Notes: generated by a model not told the origin, from the sequence alone. A DNA stretch of 64,000 nucleotides from Prevotella sp. (GCA_017443345.1 JAFSNR010000171.1:17192-81191); one strand, 5' to 3'; shown: positions 11,801-21,800, numbered from the stretch's first letter. Made by a program: numbers and translations.

Positions 11801-14248
11801 AATGACATGATAGGGGTCAATAGCATCACCCGTCAAAAGATTACCATCTTTAGAGCTGACTATTTTCCACAACCAACGGGTACGGGTAGAGGCACCACTT
11901 GCCAACTGTTTATCCCATTGCGCCTGACCATAGACATAAAGATTAAAGTCTCCATTATTGTAAGGATATATGGCCTTAGTAGCCGTTTCTTCAATACCAT
12001 CGCTTCCATTTTCCTGATTGAACGACACACCGTTAAGGAATTTCAGAAGATAGGTTTTGCCTCCTGTTAGGTCGATGGAATTGCCGACATTATAGGTCAC
12101 ATAGATCTTTTTATCGTCTCCTGCATCTAGAGGACTGGAGATTTCATTTGTAGGTGCATAGGTATCAGTAGATTCGTTGTATCCAGACGTTTTGAAATAG
12201 TGATACTCGGAAACTAATGGACTAACCCACTCTGAAGGCAGTTCCAAGTCAGAAGAAGAACTCGATATATCTCCTTCTATAAGCCTACCCGCCTTATCTA
12301 TCAGATAGTATTTTGTAGACAGATTGACGGTGTGAGCTTGAACCTGAAGCGAGGCATCTCCTGTGGCTGTTGTACTGATATTCATACCATCAGGACGGCC
12401 TATACGATAATAGTCTGAACCACCTGTGGCTGCCATCAACTCCATCTGCTCATAGGTTTTCGGATTTCCTTCGTCGTTGGCACTTCCTGCCATCAAGATG
12501 AAATACTTGTTATCAGAGGCATTGGCAAGCGAAAGCGTAGACGGAGTGGTGTATGTCAGGAAAAGATTCGAATCAGCATTTTTGATTTGTATGGCATAAG
12601 GATCACTGCCTGCTAGATACCACATACGATTATCTGTCGACACATTACCTGCAGAAGATTCATGAGCAAGGGTTCCGTTATCATCATATATGTAATGGTC
12701 GTTCACCTTAATATTATATACGGCTGTCCCATGCAGGTTTAGGAATTTGTCTGCAAGGTGGTCTGTCGTGTAGACCACATAAATGTTAGCATCTGCCAAA
12801 GGAGTTTCGGTAATTTGGTTATCATCAATGAGATTATCTTGCGAATAATCACCACTAAATGAATAGAATTTCACCGATTCTCCTGCAATATATGGACTGC
12901 GGATAGCTTCTGGGATGTCGCTATATCCATCCAATTTTGAACCAGCTTGCTGTGTTACATGATACTTGATAGCAACTCGTCCACTACGATCGACAACGCT
13001 GTAAGTATACGCGTTTGTCACAGCCTCGAAAACAAGATCACAATTTTTGTAGTCGTTGCCGCCATACGCTTGATAACGGGACTTGCCGTTGTCATTATTG
13101 TTGAGGTAGCCATGACCGAATTGATCTCGTCCATCAGCATTAGCAGGCATTTTATATCCGTCGGCAACAATTAACTGATAAGTATTTTCAGCGTTGCCAT
13201 TGAGGAGTCCGAAAGCCCATACTTTATTATTTTTTGCTGTAGAAAGTGGATTTCTGAGACGAATATCGCCTAAACCACCAGCTTTAGCTGAAAGGAAATA
13301 ATTAAAATAAGCCGTACTTTTACTTTGAATCGTAATCTGATAGGGGTCTACAATATTGAATTTCCAAAGGTATTTGGCCGTTTTAGGATTGGCAGTTGTC
13401 TCTGTGGCCGTATTTGGATCACCTTGCCATTCGTTTTGATAAAGATATCTGTTACCTGACAATTTGATATTATAAATGTCACCATCAGACAAGCCAATAG
13501 TACTGAGTTTTGTTTCATCCAACTCATAAGTGACATAAATATCAGCATCACCCGCTAATGTCTCGCCCACAGATAGCGAGGGGTCAGAATTAAATGTACA
13601 TACCCTGGATGTTTGATTGAACGTCACGTCGCGTGAAGAATAATAATTCCAATTCTTAGCCAACGGACTTTTGTATTTGTCGGGCACAGCGACTTTTTCA
13701 TCGCTACTTGTCGTAAACGTCAGGGCCTCAGTACGTTCACTGCCAAGAGTGCCATCATTATTTAGTCTTCCAAGATTGATGATATGATACGTGAGAGTGC
13801 CACCTCCCTTGGCATCTCTTCTTTTACTCCGGAATTCGGTTTTCTGAACCCATGCATTGAGACCAGAAGGGACGTTAAAGGAATAGACAGCGTAGTTGGG
13901 ATATGAGACTGCATCTTTGGTGCCACTGAGTGTAAGGTCTTGAGCTATCTCCGGAGTACGAGTGTTGCTCTCGCCGCCAACAGGTCGGACAGCCACAACA
14001 GTAATATCCTCCATTTTGATGGAGTAGCCTTCGGATGGATAAACAGAAATATAGACAGTGGTACTACCGTCATCCTCTTCAGTCTGCAACAACACGGAAA
14101 CCTTTCCGCCTGAGCCAGAGAACTCTTTTTCTCCTTTTTCTCCGAATAGTACCTCAACATCAGCCCATGCCCCCGTGCTGACCATCGTTAGCATCAGCAC
14201 AGTGAATAACCTTGTCATATATGTCTTCACCATATTTCGTATCATCAA
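2876..14248 (-). CDS. Giant secreted repeat protein 2 (3790 aa, adhesin-like)
   Basis: A signal peptide (about residues 1-29, cleavage after STGAWA) is followed by a ~110-residue domain shared with the neighbouring 453-aa protein. Residues ~150-1300 hold four loosely repeated modules, each with a 'Y-x-V/I-I/V-D/N-x-x-G-R' strand, an IYVTY strand and a W/Y...DPY...I segment (DPY at about 301, 549, 811 and 1214). A GLUG-like stretch lies near 1380-1500. From about 2150 to the end there is a long array of V-F/Y-G-G-G...V-x-G-N-T-x-V-x-I repeats, predicted to form a beta-solenoid. The protein stops inside this array (ending GKDGTTTTTP) with no T9SS tail, unlike giant protein 1 and the 453-aa protein. 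It may be truncated or rely on another anchor. A surface-adhesin role is inferred; I do not recognise a named family. Confidence 0.72.
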   Translation of the reverse strand: MMIRNMVKTYMTRLFTVLMLTMVSTGAWADVEVLFGEKGEKEFSGSGGKVSVLLQTEEDDGSTTVYISVYPSEGYSIKMEDITVVAVRPVGGESNTRTPEIAQDLTLSGTKDAVSYPNYAVYSFNVPSGLNAWVQKTEFRSKRRDAKGGGTLTYHIINLGRLNNDGTLGSERTEALTFTTSSDEKVAVPDKYKSPLAKNWNYYSSRDVTFNQTSRVCTFNSDPSLSVGETLAGDADIYVTYELDETKLSTIGLSDGDIYNIKLSGNRYLYQNEWQGDPNTATETTANPKTAKYLWKFNIVDPYQITIQSKSTAYFNYFLSAKAGGLGDIRLRNPLSTAKNNKVWAFGLLNGNAENTYQLIVADGYKMPANADGRDQFGHGYLNNNDNGKSRYQAYGGNDYKNCDLVFEAVTNAYTYSVVDRSGRVAIKYHVTQQAGSKLDGYSDIPEAIRSPYIAGESVKFYSFSGDYSQDNLIDDNQITETPLADANIYVVYTTDHLADKFLNLHGTAVYNIKVNDHYIYDDNGTLAHESSAGNVSTDNRMWYLAGSDPYAIQIKNADSNLFLTYTTPSTLSLANASDNKYFILMAGSANDEGNPKTYEQMELMAATGGSDYYRIGRPDGMNISTTATGDASLQVQAHTVNLSTKYYLIDKAGRLIEGDISSSSSDLELPSEWVSPLVSEYHYFKTSGYNESTDTYAPTNEISSPLDAGDDKKIYVTYNVGNSIDLTGGKTYLLKFLNGVSFNQENGSDGIEETATKAIYPYNNGDFNLYVYGQAQWDKQLASGASTRTRWLWKIVSSKDGNLLTGDAIDPYHVIIKSEQNQKIKISNTEEYEGKSYLRTYKPNDEVGVVTSVAYENSGYYTNEKEPKMTASIVNGEPTEYMLLGTSLDNMTLKTFGVIGDDRQIVNKFEQYWKNNPTVHNLVGDNPAANNAMLTGMEWHQYKAWAFAAEWGGNAKEKSIKEDDHWFQTIDMGDGKFTLEAVDLAPQVILLDQHGWEIMRTPMYTDADFTVVNTDGLRKFNSPMVEEYHWYPKAVKSTGYHKYTISNPEPTIDVYMKGENPNNNNIVEWYCYKSEPFSSSSLAVTPDGNLDGYANQDKKYKTDFYVTYDVKSDYAKTYTGAALEEETTASPFLLKQGDIYAKSDGTATILTTTEAPASVDDAEDDIQWYLKPNFNIDREMGYKYAGETGAQSEAKTKAATDAENYDEGRNGFDPYNLQIQNKAYTQRYFTANTTGSALSGGAWTGTSSSVSLQNMTTTSRQTATGYDQTTLNITNATFMVVDDGNGNLQLMPRFDHQKVVTSFTALEPSGSANQSITLSLRPKVIHSSTEFTDLGGYYILAPDFTFTSTFTSLGTDDEHAFTGTIDGQLNPLSGLSVPLVAYAKNATIKNVILENIKINSGNTEGDAGAICCNAAGASRIYNCGVLGEITETKDNDGNITSVTGTSQISGTNNVGGIVGKLVGSSRVINCYSYAVITGGAIVAGVVGNIATDAINQGNVGDVGMVVNCMFYGDITGGNKKYPVYGGPSDDFMIKNDATNGVNPYNYFRGNATFDDSYGNIKYYKRSWPADEEYLTRFEYYRSILNSNRQLCTYWVTDKAVSNQTAADTALIAKWVLDPSIAPYPILKKWGKYPSIINPDPDRTWDPEANNGKGDWQARSTAEPYHGKSFTQKLSVTVNPGGHAASGVVSKTISLTITDMDILNHDYGYYKVQLPYYNELFGDPTVQIPATTAEDYNTKWDKRYGGNYKGYVVTGWKITDIPGGVANVTNSTGTDANGVAFDHTFTPNWESGYNYADRYCTTKDKYSPTNPRVFAQGGFFYVPEGVTSITIEAYWGKAVYLHNKGHNLDRVNITASSGNRTVGNPFEPAGTLSTTFQEQTVYDEWHTAVTNLDAATKTGSGADEKLSLSVYDQAIVLLSNYQLRNENGAIGTNIDSKWHPYTIMSIDQDLDNEPDYCFEFQYRKDYNRDGIQPIRFDFLPVPELGLAVRHDVNQNTIGIFVPQGHFEITETSFMHTTQFEYDGNKNKNTLTKVPAPIILNGGHFEQVIVRYPPFNNIQYFLMGGHFRMLRFTPGAHANDDAKSTVVRLCAVNCIGGEYPEFYLSGIYNTGVNPTLAVQGNPHCYTNGGRFGMIAGAGYEKVMGDVTFKVDHSIIDEFYGGGINGSKPVQGSIDVTIDHSKVTKFCGGPKVGVMNDGKTVTTHATGTIFTQYYGGGNGGTSYFREKRQDGNVEFTNPSTEAYWNKYGYNIFNPLNTISGVGNAYQGSGDNKGYHALFEFECFVESNGIATKPTIRSYLNWAQFGKTSTGDITNFLDDCIIEENFYGGGNLGNVNGSVTSNLKDCTVKGNVFGGGYSGKIEPFRIHDKSKTKYPYIDKAGVMQNANGVFDYVKNADGTDRYYTWCYRKSATEFFPEGVVIPSDASTTTNLKATFEYPVGSNKWYVLTTESLEGLGAVEGNITLTISGTTEVRGNVYGGGNESIVKGNTNVNICAVQDTNDPTKYSPVDGTPVITGDVFGGGKGLTDSFKCDKAMVGVNGDNNGSVNITAESVNKGTKVIIGNGTVNGTVYGGGEVGRVEWNTVVKVGLPTGTSAPVIKKDVFGAGKGVEQYGYAALVRGNTFVTIQGDAKVGLSVYGGGEIASVGKYNITTEADMNDEDFVAAHPELEVGMPWSLANNGTGYCNVTIQGNAEIGPDNMKMTSPGGPDDAGHVFGAGKGILPYENEDDFDCQLTDPSHAGKKHPGRMAPGDVWECYEGKEAKYLSFIETQALATQTYVTIDGNAFVKGSVYGGSMNGHVQHDTQVTINGGQIGCGKNTTERYQNDVWGNNYTVTGDLECDSWPFEGEHLPYDIYKDSDGDGTPDFATDGHTFYGNVFGGGSGYYPYKRNPNFTNAMAEQGYGDGLWHREAGSVGGNTVVNITGGHILTSVYGGNEQTDVGTYVEDEDGVRTVWSGGKCTINMTGGTVGVPRTHEQMRNHPVTCYVFGAGKGDQRINFNTWTNVGSTEVNISGDARIYGSTFGGGEDGHVIGNAKTNIGGDVTITKADGTTEVKNYSNVIIGTRGTSGVDGNIFGGGRGFSETALTAGVVGGNVEVNISNGIMLGSVFGGGRLASVGTYFANANDERYGKMQADTETETHGHITVNISGGSIGAVDNGVLRNSNFTIGDVFGGSKGTSADPRFGLAKNTTTTISGNAQINRSVFGGGEAGNVQGTVIVNIEGNSTIGEDVYGGGALADSNTANWNATLNDGAGGWAEGMYNATTGKTTNTTTVNLTGGSIGGDAYGGGLGQKTGFNGGASDIEATVYGDITVNLGTTGTPANGDNPAVPGTATAFNISFDNSGTAEAPVQVIKSGRVFGTNNLNGSPKGNVTVNVYKTVKGNVDRTEEDPDNTKQANRNATDHTYQVAAVYGGGNLADYATAGKKATVIIHTCDVSVQDVYGGGNAAKVSETDVLVKGAWEIDHVFGGGNGKDKYKKGNEWITNAGADVLGNATTLLTGGYIHEAYGGSNEKGTIEGDILFNTNAEDPTCDCALDLRKIVGSGKNAEVWGDIITVLGCQPEAPVDEYIGGADNADVHGNVELTITSGTFGKVFGGNNIGGVIEGHIKVNIEETGCRPIVIGELYGCGNDAAYSVYGYNADGTCKTEGTKIYADPEVNVISCTSIGKVFGGGLGEHATVYGNPTVNINQIYGKAYSDANKTKYDAVATSLGEIGDVFGGGNEANVVGNTHVNIGTVPKVTLTSVHDNASTEIKENEANVIGANITGNVYGGGNKANVSGNTNVVIGKDGTTTTTP

Positions 14249-14279
14249 TCTTACTTTGTCTCTATTTGTTTCTACCTAT

Positions 14280-14363
14280 ACCCTAGGCATACTCTAAACA
14301 CGCTCTAAGCATACTCTTGGCAAGCTCTAGGCATAGTCATTGGGTATGCTTACACTATGCCTA
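14280..14363 (-). repeat. 11-bp tandem repeats and a 10-bp inverted repeat between giant 2 and the BspA-like gene
   Basis: On the minus strand, copies resembling AGAGTATGCTT recur with a period of about 11 bp over 14280-14345. A perfect inverted repeat, TAGGCATAGT (14328-14337) with ACTATGCCTA (14354-14363), overlaps one end and could fold as a hairpin with a 16-nt loop. No coding sequence or clear promoter was seen in this 161-bp gap. Confidence 0.6.
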
Positions 14364-14409
14364 CACCTTGCGAAAACCTTGCCTAACATGAGCGAGCTCT
14401 GCTTTATTC

Positions 14410-15771
14410 TCACTTAATCACGACCTTTTTACCATTCTTGATATAGAGTCCCTTCTTAGTGGGAGCGGTGGGCAACTGACGGCCATCGAGGGTGTACCAG
14501 GCAGATTGGCCCTCTACCTTATTATTATATATAGGAGCGATGGCCGTAGTGCCATCGCCATGGAGCGAATAGCTACCACGGGTGCGCATCTCCGATGTCG
14601 CCTGGAGGTAGACATTGCCTGTTGGGATGACACCTGCCTGGGAGTAGTAGAATACGTCGTTGTAGAGGATATAAGCATCACCGAGACTTACCTCATGACC
14701 ACCTTTTCCTTCGTCTTGTGCCACTTTCAGCAGACTGGTAGTCCTCGAAGGCTCTTCGTCCGTGGGTGCGGTATAGATAGTAACATCTGAAGGAATCTCC
14801 TTCGCGTTGTACACCAGAACGGCCATACCTGATGTGATGACCTTAACTTCAGTCAGACTCAAATTGGTCTCATTGATACCCGTGATGGCATAAGCCTTCA
14901 GTACTGATGGTACCACGATGGTTTCACTGGCTGCAAAAGTGTCGTACTCGTTGCTGGCGCTGAACTTGATGTTATCCATCCTAACGGCATTCTCACTGCC
15001 CATCGTAAAGTCCTTCCAGCCATCGGTGATATTATACTCCGTCAACAAGTTGGCTGGCACATTAATCTTGAGACCTTCATTGGCAGGGATAGCGCCCTCG
15101 CCCATCTTCAACACCTGATTGGCATTATCAATCCTGATGCTCGTCAGACTGGTACAGCCAGCAAAGATATTCGCACCGATACTGGTAACACCCTTCTCGA
15201 TCACCACACTGGTCACCTGTGCTCTGACAGATGCCCATGGATCTGTCTCGCCACCAAAGTCAACAGTAGATCCCTCGCCCGTGATCATCATAGTGCCGTT
15301 GTCCGCATCATACGACCAGGTGACATTAGAACCCTCTGCACTGATATCATTAGTGGGTTCCTGAGGCCCTGGTCCCGGCTCTGGCTGCACCTCCACAACA
15401 TGGAAGTTCGCCTCCTTCACCCAAGCACCAAGTCCAGCTTTTACCGTAAAGGTATAGTCGCGCTTCAGGGTCAGGTCCTCGGGATCATCACCCGAGAGTT
15501 CAATATCGCCGACCACCTCAGGCGCACGCGTACCACCTGGGGCAACAGTCGAAACAACCTTGATATCCTTCTTGGCGATGTAATAACCCTCAGCAGGGGC
15601 CACTGTCAGCGTCACGAGCACACTTCCGTCCTCAGAGGCTTCTGCCTGATTGGCAGAAATCGAACCACCCGTATAGGATTCATTCAGGTCGATCTTGACC
15701 TGCGCCGTCGCTGCCATACTGACGATTGTCAGCACTGCCAGCATCCAGATTCTGTTCATTACCTTTTTCAT
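14410..15771 (-). CDS. BspA-like leucine-rich repeat surface protein with T9SS-type tail
   Basis: A 453-aa protein with a signal peptide (about 1-24, ending MAATAQ). Residues ~25-130 form a domain matching the N-terminus of giant protein 2, sharing the spaced pattern P-x-EGY-x-I...DI-x-V-V...R-x-PE...LSG...GL-x-AWV. Next come a BspA/LRR_5-type segment (WSYDADNGTMMITGEG, then VIEKGVTSIGANIFAGCTSL) and a beta-rich region. The C-terminal tail reads WYTLDGRQLPTAPTKKGLYI...GKKVVIK, the common Prevotella form of a T9SS type A sorting signal. The protein should be exported by T9SS and attached to the surface. It lies between the two giant genes on the same strand and is probably co-expressed with them. 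BspA repeats are known in adhesins; the ligand here is unknown. Confidence 0.8.
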   Translation of the reverse strand: MKKVMNRIWMLAVLTIVSMAATAQVKIDLNESYTGGSISANQAEASEDGSVLVTLTVAPAEGYYIAKKDIKVVSTVAPGGTRAPEVVGDIELSGDDPEDLTLKRDYTFTVKAGLGAWVKEANFHVVEVQPEPGPGPQEPTNDISAEGSNVTWSYDADNGTMMITGEGSTVDFGGETDPWASVRAQVTSVVIEKGVTSIGANIFAGCTSLTSIRIDNANQVLKMGEGAIPANEGLKINVPANLLTEYNITDGWKDFTMGSENAVRMDNIKFSASNEYDTFAASETIVVPSVLKAYAITGINETNLSLTEVKVITSGMAVLVYNAKEIPSDVTIYTAPTDEEPSRTTSLLKVAQDEGKGGHEVSLGDAYILYNDVFYYSQAGVIPTGNVYLQATSEMRTRGSYSLHGDGTTAIAPIYNNKVEGQSAWYTLDGRQLPTAPTKKGLYIKNGKKVVIK

Positions 15772-15782
15772 AATGCTTCTAT

Positions 15783-15841
15783 TTTAAATTTTTACTTTTT
15801 CACTTTTCACTATTCACTTTTCACTTCTCACTTCTCTATCA
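15783..15841 (-). repeat. Short tandem repeat in the gap after giant protein 1
   Basis: The minus strand reads as variants of GTGAAAAGTGAATA with a period of about 7-10 bp. The array runs into the stop codon of giant protein 1 (15839-15841) and resembles the last codons of that gene. It is one of several such intercistronic arrays in the window. Confidence 0.75.
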
Positions 15842-18800
15842 CTTCACTATCACTTTCTTCACATACTTGCCGTTATCGGCATAGACGATATAGACGCCTG
15901 CGCTGTAGACCTGCGTCTCCACAAACTCACTCGACTGGATCGAGTAAGCTGCCAGCGTAACACCAGCAGGTGTAACGATGCGTACATCGGTTGTATAGCG
16001 CAACTGCGACTCCACGCAGATCTTCTTCTTTCCAGCCGTCACAATCAGGTCGTCATCACCGCCTAACTGATTCTGAGCCTTGGGCACATTCATCTGAGCC
16101 ATATCACCGCTAAAGATAATGCTGTTGACATTCCCCTCGCCACGGGTTTCCTGTGCTCCTGACTTCTTCATGAAGTAAGGACGGAAAGGCAATGCCGTCT
16201 TAGAGGCTGTCAGTTTCTTATACTTATTTCCTCCATCGCTGGAATTAAGCAGGAAGTCGCCAGAGGCCAGCTCCTTATTCTGGTAATTCGGATAGAAGAT
16301 ATAATTATCTTTCTCTACACTCGCCATTTCATCATCACTGACGCCGATCGGTGCCTTCTCAGCCGAGGCGAAGGTGATCGTCTGCGTACCAAGTTTTGCA
16401 ATGGCCGCATAGGTATTCTTGGCTTCGAAATTACCACTTAAGTCAAACTCATAGTAGCTGACTCCAGGGAATCCTATCAGATACGGAGAACCTGCCTTCA
16501 GATATGGATACTTATCATAGGTACGCAGACCATTATAATATGACTTGTAGATGTCGCTATTAGCATCTTTACTCTCTGATTGACTATAATAGTAATCATA
16601 GAGGAAGGTGTTGGCATCACTCTTAGAGCCACTTTCTGCAGTAGCAGGATATGTAAACTTGGCCGCCAACTCGTCAGTCGTCGAGGTTGTAGCGTCAATG
16701 CCATCGTATACTCTCAGCCAGTACTCATGGCCCTCGGTACTTCCATCGAAGAAGTGGGTAATCTCACCCTTATCCTGTGTCGTTACCAACTCTGCTGTAA
16801 ACGGCAGACTGATATCCTCCCAGCCCTTTGACTTGCCTGTGCTAGTCTCAATCGTCACGAAGTTCTGCGGTTCACGCTGATACCACATGACATTGTTCTC
16901 ACCCATCTTGTAGCCAATCGGGCAGTTGAAGTCCTGCTTGTCCACGAGCAGGTGGTCACCAGCAGAAGTCTTGTTGCTGAGGACCAAGTGTCCATAGATA
17001 GTTGGAGTGGGAGCCACCTTGACGCGACGATATACATCATTGATATAGTACTGGCTATAAACCGGTTCCTTGAAGTAATCTGCCAAGACATTATAAGTCT
17101 TACCACTAGCTGGTGCATATACCAGCAGGTTTGGTGTCTCGTCACGGTTCACGATACTAATAAGTCCATCATCGTCGAGCAATGGCTGATAGAACAAGCT
17201 ACCGTTGAGTCCTAATTGATATGTCGCATCATTGTGGCCGGCAAAGTCGATGGCCGTCATACCCGGATAGGCCGGATGAGTGTTCAAATCAGCAGCGTTC
17301 TCAGGCTTGGAATGAGATACCAGATTGACACTTGGATTAAAGTGTGCCACACTCATATTCTTATTACCATAGTAGGCGGGTGCACGATAGACGCGGTTGC
17401 TCTGGTCGGTACTCAGCAGACGACCACTGCTCTTCACGATAGGCGACGGCACTTCCTCATGTGGCCTGGCCTCATTCCAATTGTACGTCAGCATCTGTCC
17501 GAAGTAGATATAATCATCTGGCCAGATGGGATAATAGCTGGTCTCATTGGTCGTCGTATTGGTATGGGCGCGTTCCTCTGCCGATTCTGGAATATTACCG
17601 CCTGCATAGCGGAAGTCGCCATCTATGAAGCGATCCTCGACATACTTCTCGCCATTATAGCCTGATGAACAATAACTAAAGTTGCTGCCATAATGTCCAG
17701 TTTGGGGCTCCGACAAGGTATTATTATTCGCATTGATGGTGTAATACTGATAGTCTGTGCCCGTTGCGCCAGCATGATCATTGTAACGCTTATAGAGATA
17801 GAAGCCATTGAGATTATAGGCTACGGTTCCATTATAGAAGTCCTTTTCCGACATCGGACGTGCGATGCCATGTGTCTCATCAGAAGTAACCTTATAGGCA
17901 TTCGTGTCGAGATAATAACAGTTGACGATCTGCTTGTTACCTGTCGTCGACGGATTTCCAAAAACTGCACGAACACCATCTGGGAATCCTGTCGTCTGCT
18001 CACTCTTCACCCAACAGTTCTCCACATAACCGTCACCTGTATCAGCCACACCAGCAGAAGTGAATGAACCCATGACGCCAAGATTATAGACATTACCACA
18101 GAGACTTCCAAACAGAGAATTGTTAATACCGCTGATGTAATGTCCATCACCATGGAAGTTACCACTGAAGCACTTGGTCTCATTGCCAATAGGAGTCCAG
18201 TTGGTATAGGCTTTAGGACTCATATTACTCTTCAGGATAAACTCCAGATTATCACAGCCACTGACATGACTGTCGAGCGGAGTATGCCCACCAGAAGCAG
18301 AGAGACTCAGGTCAAAGAAATCCTTCAGCAAGTCGAGTTCGTTCTTGCTGGCATCGCTCTCACATGTACGATTATCGATATAAATCTTTGGGTCACGAAT
18401 TGCCCCTGGATGATCCACATACATGTGGTGCTCCTTGTCCTTCATCACAGCATCGAGGTCATGATAGTTGGCCACCTTGATAGCTACGGGGTTCGAATAG
18501 GTCTTGCCCAGATAATTCTTTGAGTAGAAAGCAACCCATACCTTCTCGTTCTGATACCAATAGACTGGCGTATTACCGTTATCGAAAGGCAATCCGTTAC
18601 GATGATTCTCGGCATCGTCGAGGTTGGTGTATATTTCCCATCCGTTACCCATTGGCTCATAGAGTCCGGGATCTACCGTAGGTGCCTTGAGTCCGACAGT
18701 ATAACCAGGCAGCACCGTTGCAGGAGGATTCAGCACACCGAGTCTGGGCACACCACTCTCCAGCTGCAGATGGATATTCACCACGTGCAGCTCGTTGGCC

Positions 18801-21800
18801 TGTTTGATACCGCCACCGTCTTCATCCTCATAATAGGTATACTGATAGACCACTGTAATAATCTTCTCCTTGGTCACATCGTTGATGTCACTCTCCCTGC
18901 TCACATAAAGGGTTGTCGTTCCCGTAGGTTCCTTTCCTTGAATGATAAAGTATTTCTGGTCGTTAGTCAGAGCACCATATTCCGACTTACTGAGAGTCTG
19001 GCCCTTTGAAATTGAACTGCCAGAAGCATTCGTATAGCCCTCATAACAGTAATACTGTTCACCAGTTGAGGTGAATGTGACCCCTTCTACATTTGGATTA
19101 GTGTATAAATCCGCATCTTCAATCACCTGTCCCTTTCCATAAGGAATACCTTCATAATCGAAATTCTCTTTGGCAAAGTAGACTTTGTCATTTTCGTTAG
19201 CAATAACCACACGAGTATAGTGACGCTGATCGTTCTTGATCTTGGTTTCAAAGATGGTATTGGAGATACGTGGATTAGTACTGGAGACTGACCCTCCCTC
19301 ATAAGTCAATGTCGTGGTACCACTGTGATCCGCTCCATATGCCTCAGGCTGGAAGACCGCATCGTATTCTACATCCACCTGGTCGCTATAAGGCGATCGA
19401 TAGGCTTGTGCTACGGTTTGCGTATTGTTAGCATCATAGAAGTCCAAATAGTTCGGATCCGACAAGACATCAAAGGCATCGTGGTTGTACGTGAAGTTAC
19501 TACGGTCTGTCTGGGAGAGTGAACACCATGCACTGATGGCACTATAGTTGGTGCCACTTAAATACTGTTTACCTCCATAATAACCTGGACTCGTGATGAT
19601 ATAGGCAGGTGTCATCGCTGCAGTGATTTCTAAAGCTTTTGATGAATAGCTGGCACTAGTATTGTTTATCTGACCTTGTGTCATTAAATCATTCAACAAC
19701 AAATAGTTCTGATCGTCGAGTTTGACAGTGTTGATACATACAAATGCTTCGCCGAAGGCATCTTTGGTTGTTGCATCTAAAGCATCATATTCTGTAAAAG
19801 AGATGGCCGTACCCTTGTTGACAGTCTTTACTGTACCATTGTAAGTATAGGTCACATTCTGTGTGGCTACATATGCCCTCTCTACTTCAGCCTCAGGATC
19901 ATTAGGATCGGTGGTCGTCTTACTGGTATGATGATTCTTTGTATCCTCAGTGATAATCTCACCTTTATTATATTGACGATGTCCGTATACACCATTCGAC
20001 GCCGTCGTGAAGGTCGGACCTTCCCGATATCCATCTTGCTCTGTCTGTATTCTATTGGTAGTCACTGTACCATTTTCATTAACAGTATAGGTCGTCGCAT
20101 CTGTTTCAGGGCTATACCAGTTGTCCCAGATCTTGGGGCTGTCCATGTCGAACGTCAGTACATAACCCGTATTATGTCCGATATTGTTCGAAGAACGGAA
20201 AATGTAATCGACACCAGCCACATTACCATTACGGTCATGGATATCCTGGCCATTGGCATCCTTAAACGTATGTGAACCTACTCGGAATGTCGTAAAGGCA
20301 GTCTCGTCCATCACGTAAGTGCCTGCCTCGTATTCGGTCCCGTCAATTGTACATGTCATGCAATTGACATAAGTCTCTTTACGGAATAGTCTCTGCTCAT
20401 TTGGCTTGAGATTATGCCAGTCCCACCAGGTGATGACGTCATTCAACTCATAGCTGTCGCTCTCACCGTTGACAAACACCTTATCATATTCCTTCTCGCC
20501 TTCTTTGGTGCCAATCTTGACCACTTGGTCATTATCATTCAATGTATCATAAGCATACAGACTTGGCTTGACGTTCATCAGTTGTAACTTTCCGTGTGAG
20601 GCAGCTGTGATAGTCAACGGGATCTTCACCTCTTTCGCATATGCATTGGCACTACCTGTATAGGCCGACACATTCACATCGTAGATATATACATCACCCT
20701 TCACATACCAGTAGTGGGCATCAGAATAAGGAGTCTGCCCGATAGTATATGCATTATTCGTGGGGTAGCAGTCGTCTATGATTCGCTTCTGAGGATGGAT
20801 AAAGTTTCCTGAGGTTTCATACGACATCGTTTCATAGACGTTGGCCTCATCTCCGCTGATAACTTCAGACGTTGATTCTGTTGACCAGTCTCCATCATCA
20901 GCTATAGAATAACGATAGCGCTTATGAGTACGTGCATCATCGCGCAATTCTATATTATTTACTTTCTTTTCCCTATTATATTCAGACAAGAGGTCGTTAT
21001 CCTTGTTTGGATAATACCTTGGCACACGGTGCTCGTTCTTGGCATACACGAAGCCACCACCCACCTGATCTCTCTTCACATTGATCAAGTCGAGCTCAAC
21101 CACACCGGTGATATAGCCATAGTCCTTTTTTTCTGCAGTACTGTTTTCTGTAGTCAGTTCCAGGAACACGCCTGAAGCCAAAGCCACCTGATTGCGACTA
21201 GAGCCCTTGTTTCGGTCACTGCTTGTTGGGTTAGATGCCTTGTGGCTGTAATACGTCTTGCTATTATCCTGTACACCATTTCCATCCACATATGTATCAC
21301 CAAACTTCACGTCACTAGTCAAGTTACCCAGATGGTTTACGACACTATAGATACCGAAGTAGTTACCATGAACAGCATCGTCCCCGGAATCTGTATTAAT
21401 CACCGAATGTTGTTGGTTCAGTGATAACTCACCCACACGGTTAATGGTATAGACAGTGGCATCGCCCACGTCGGCCACACGATCCTTGGCACCCTGAAGT
21501 ACCAGTCGCGAGCCATAGACACCACAGAGGTCCGCACGCTGGATGGTATTCAGCAGTCGGCCTGCATAGATAGAGCAGAATCCATAAGGTGTAAACGCTG
21601 CCTTAATCTGGGCTGTAGTAGGATTCGTAATTGATGAGGAATTATCAATATACTTCTGATAAACATCCTCATCAATAGGCTGACTTGAGGTTGTATAGGA
21701 AGTTCCGTTGATGATAATATCAGATACGCATACATATTGTAGCTTAAAGTAAGCACGCTCACGGTTGGAAAGATTACGGTAGTCATCAAGTTCAATTCTC

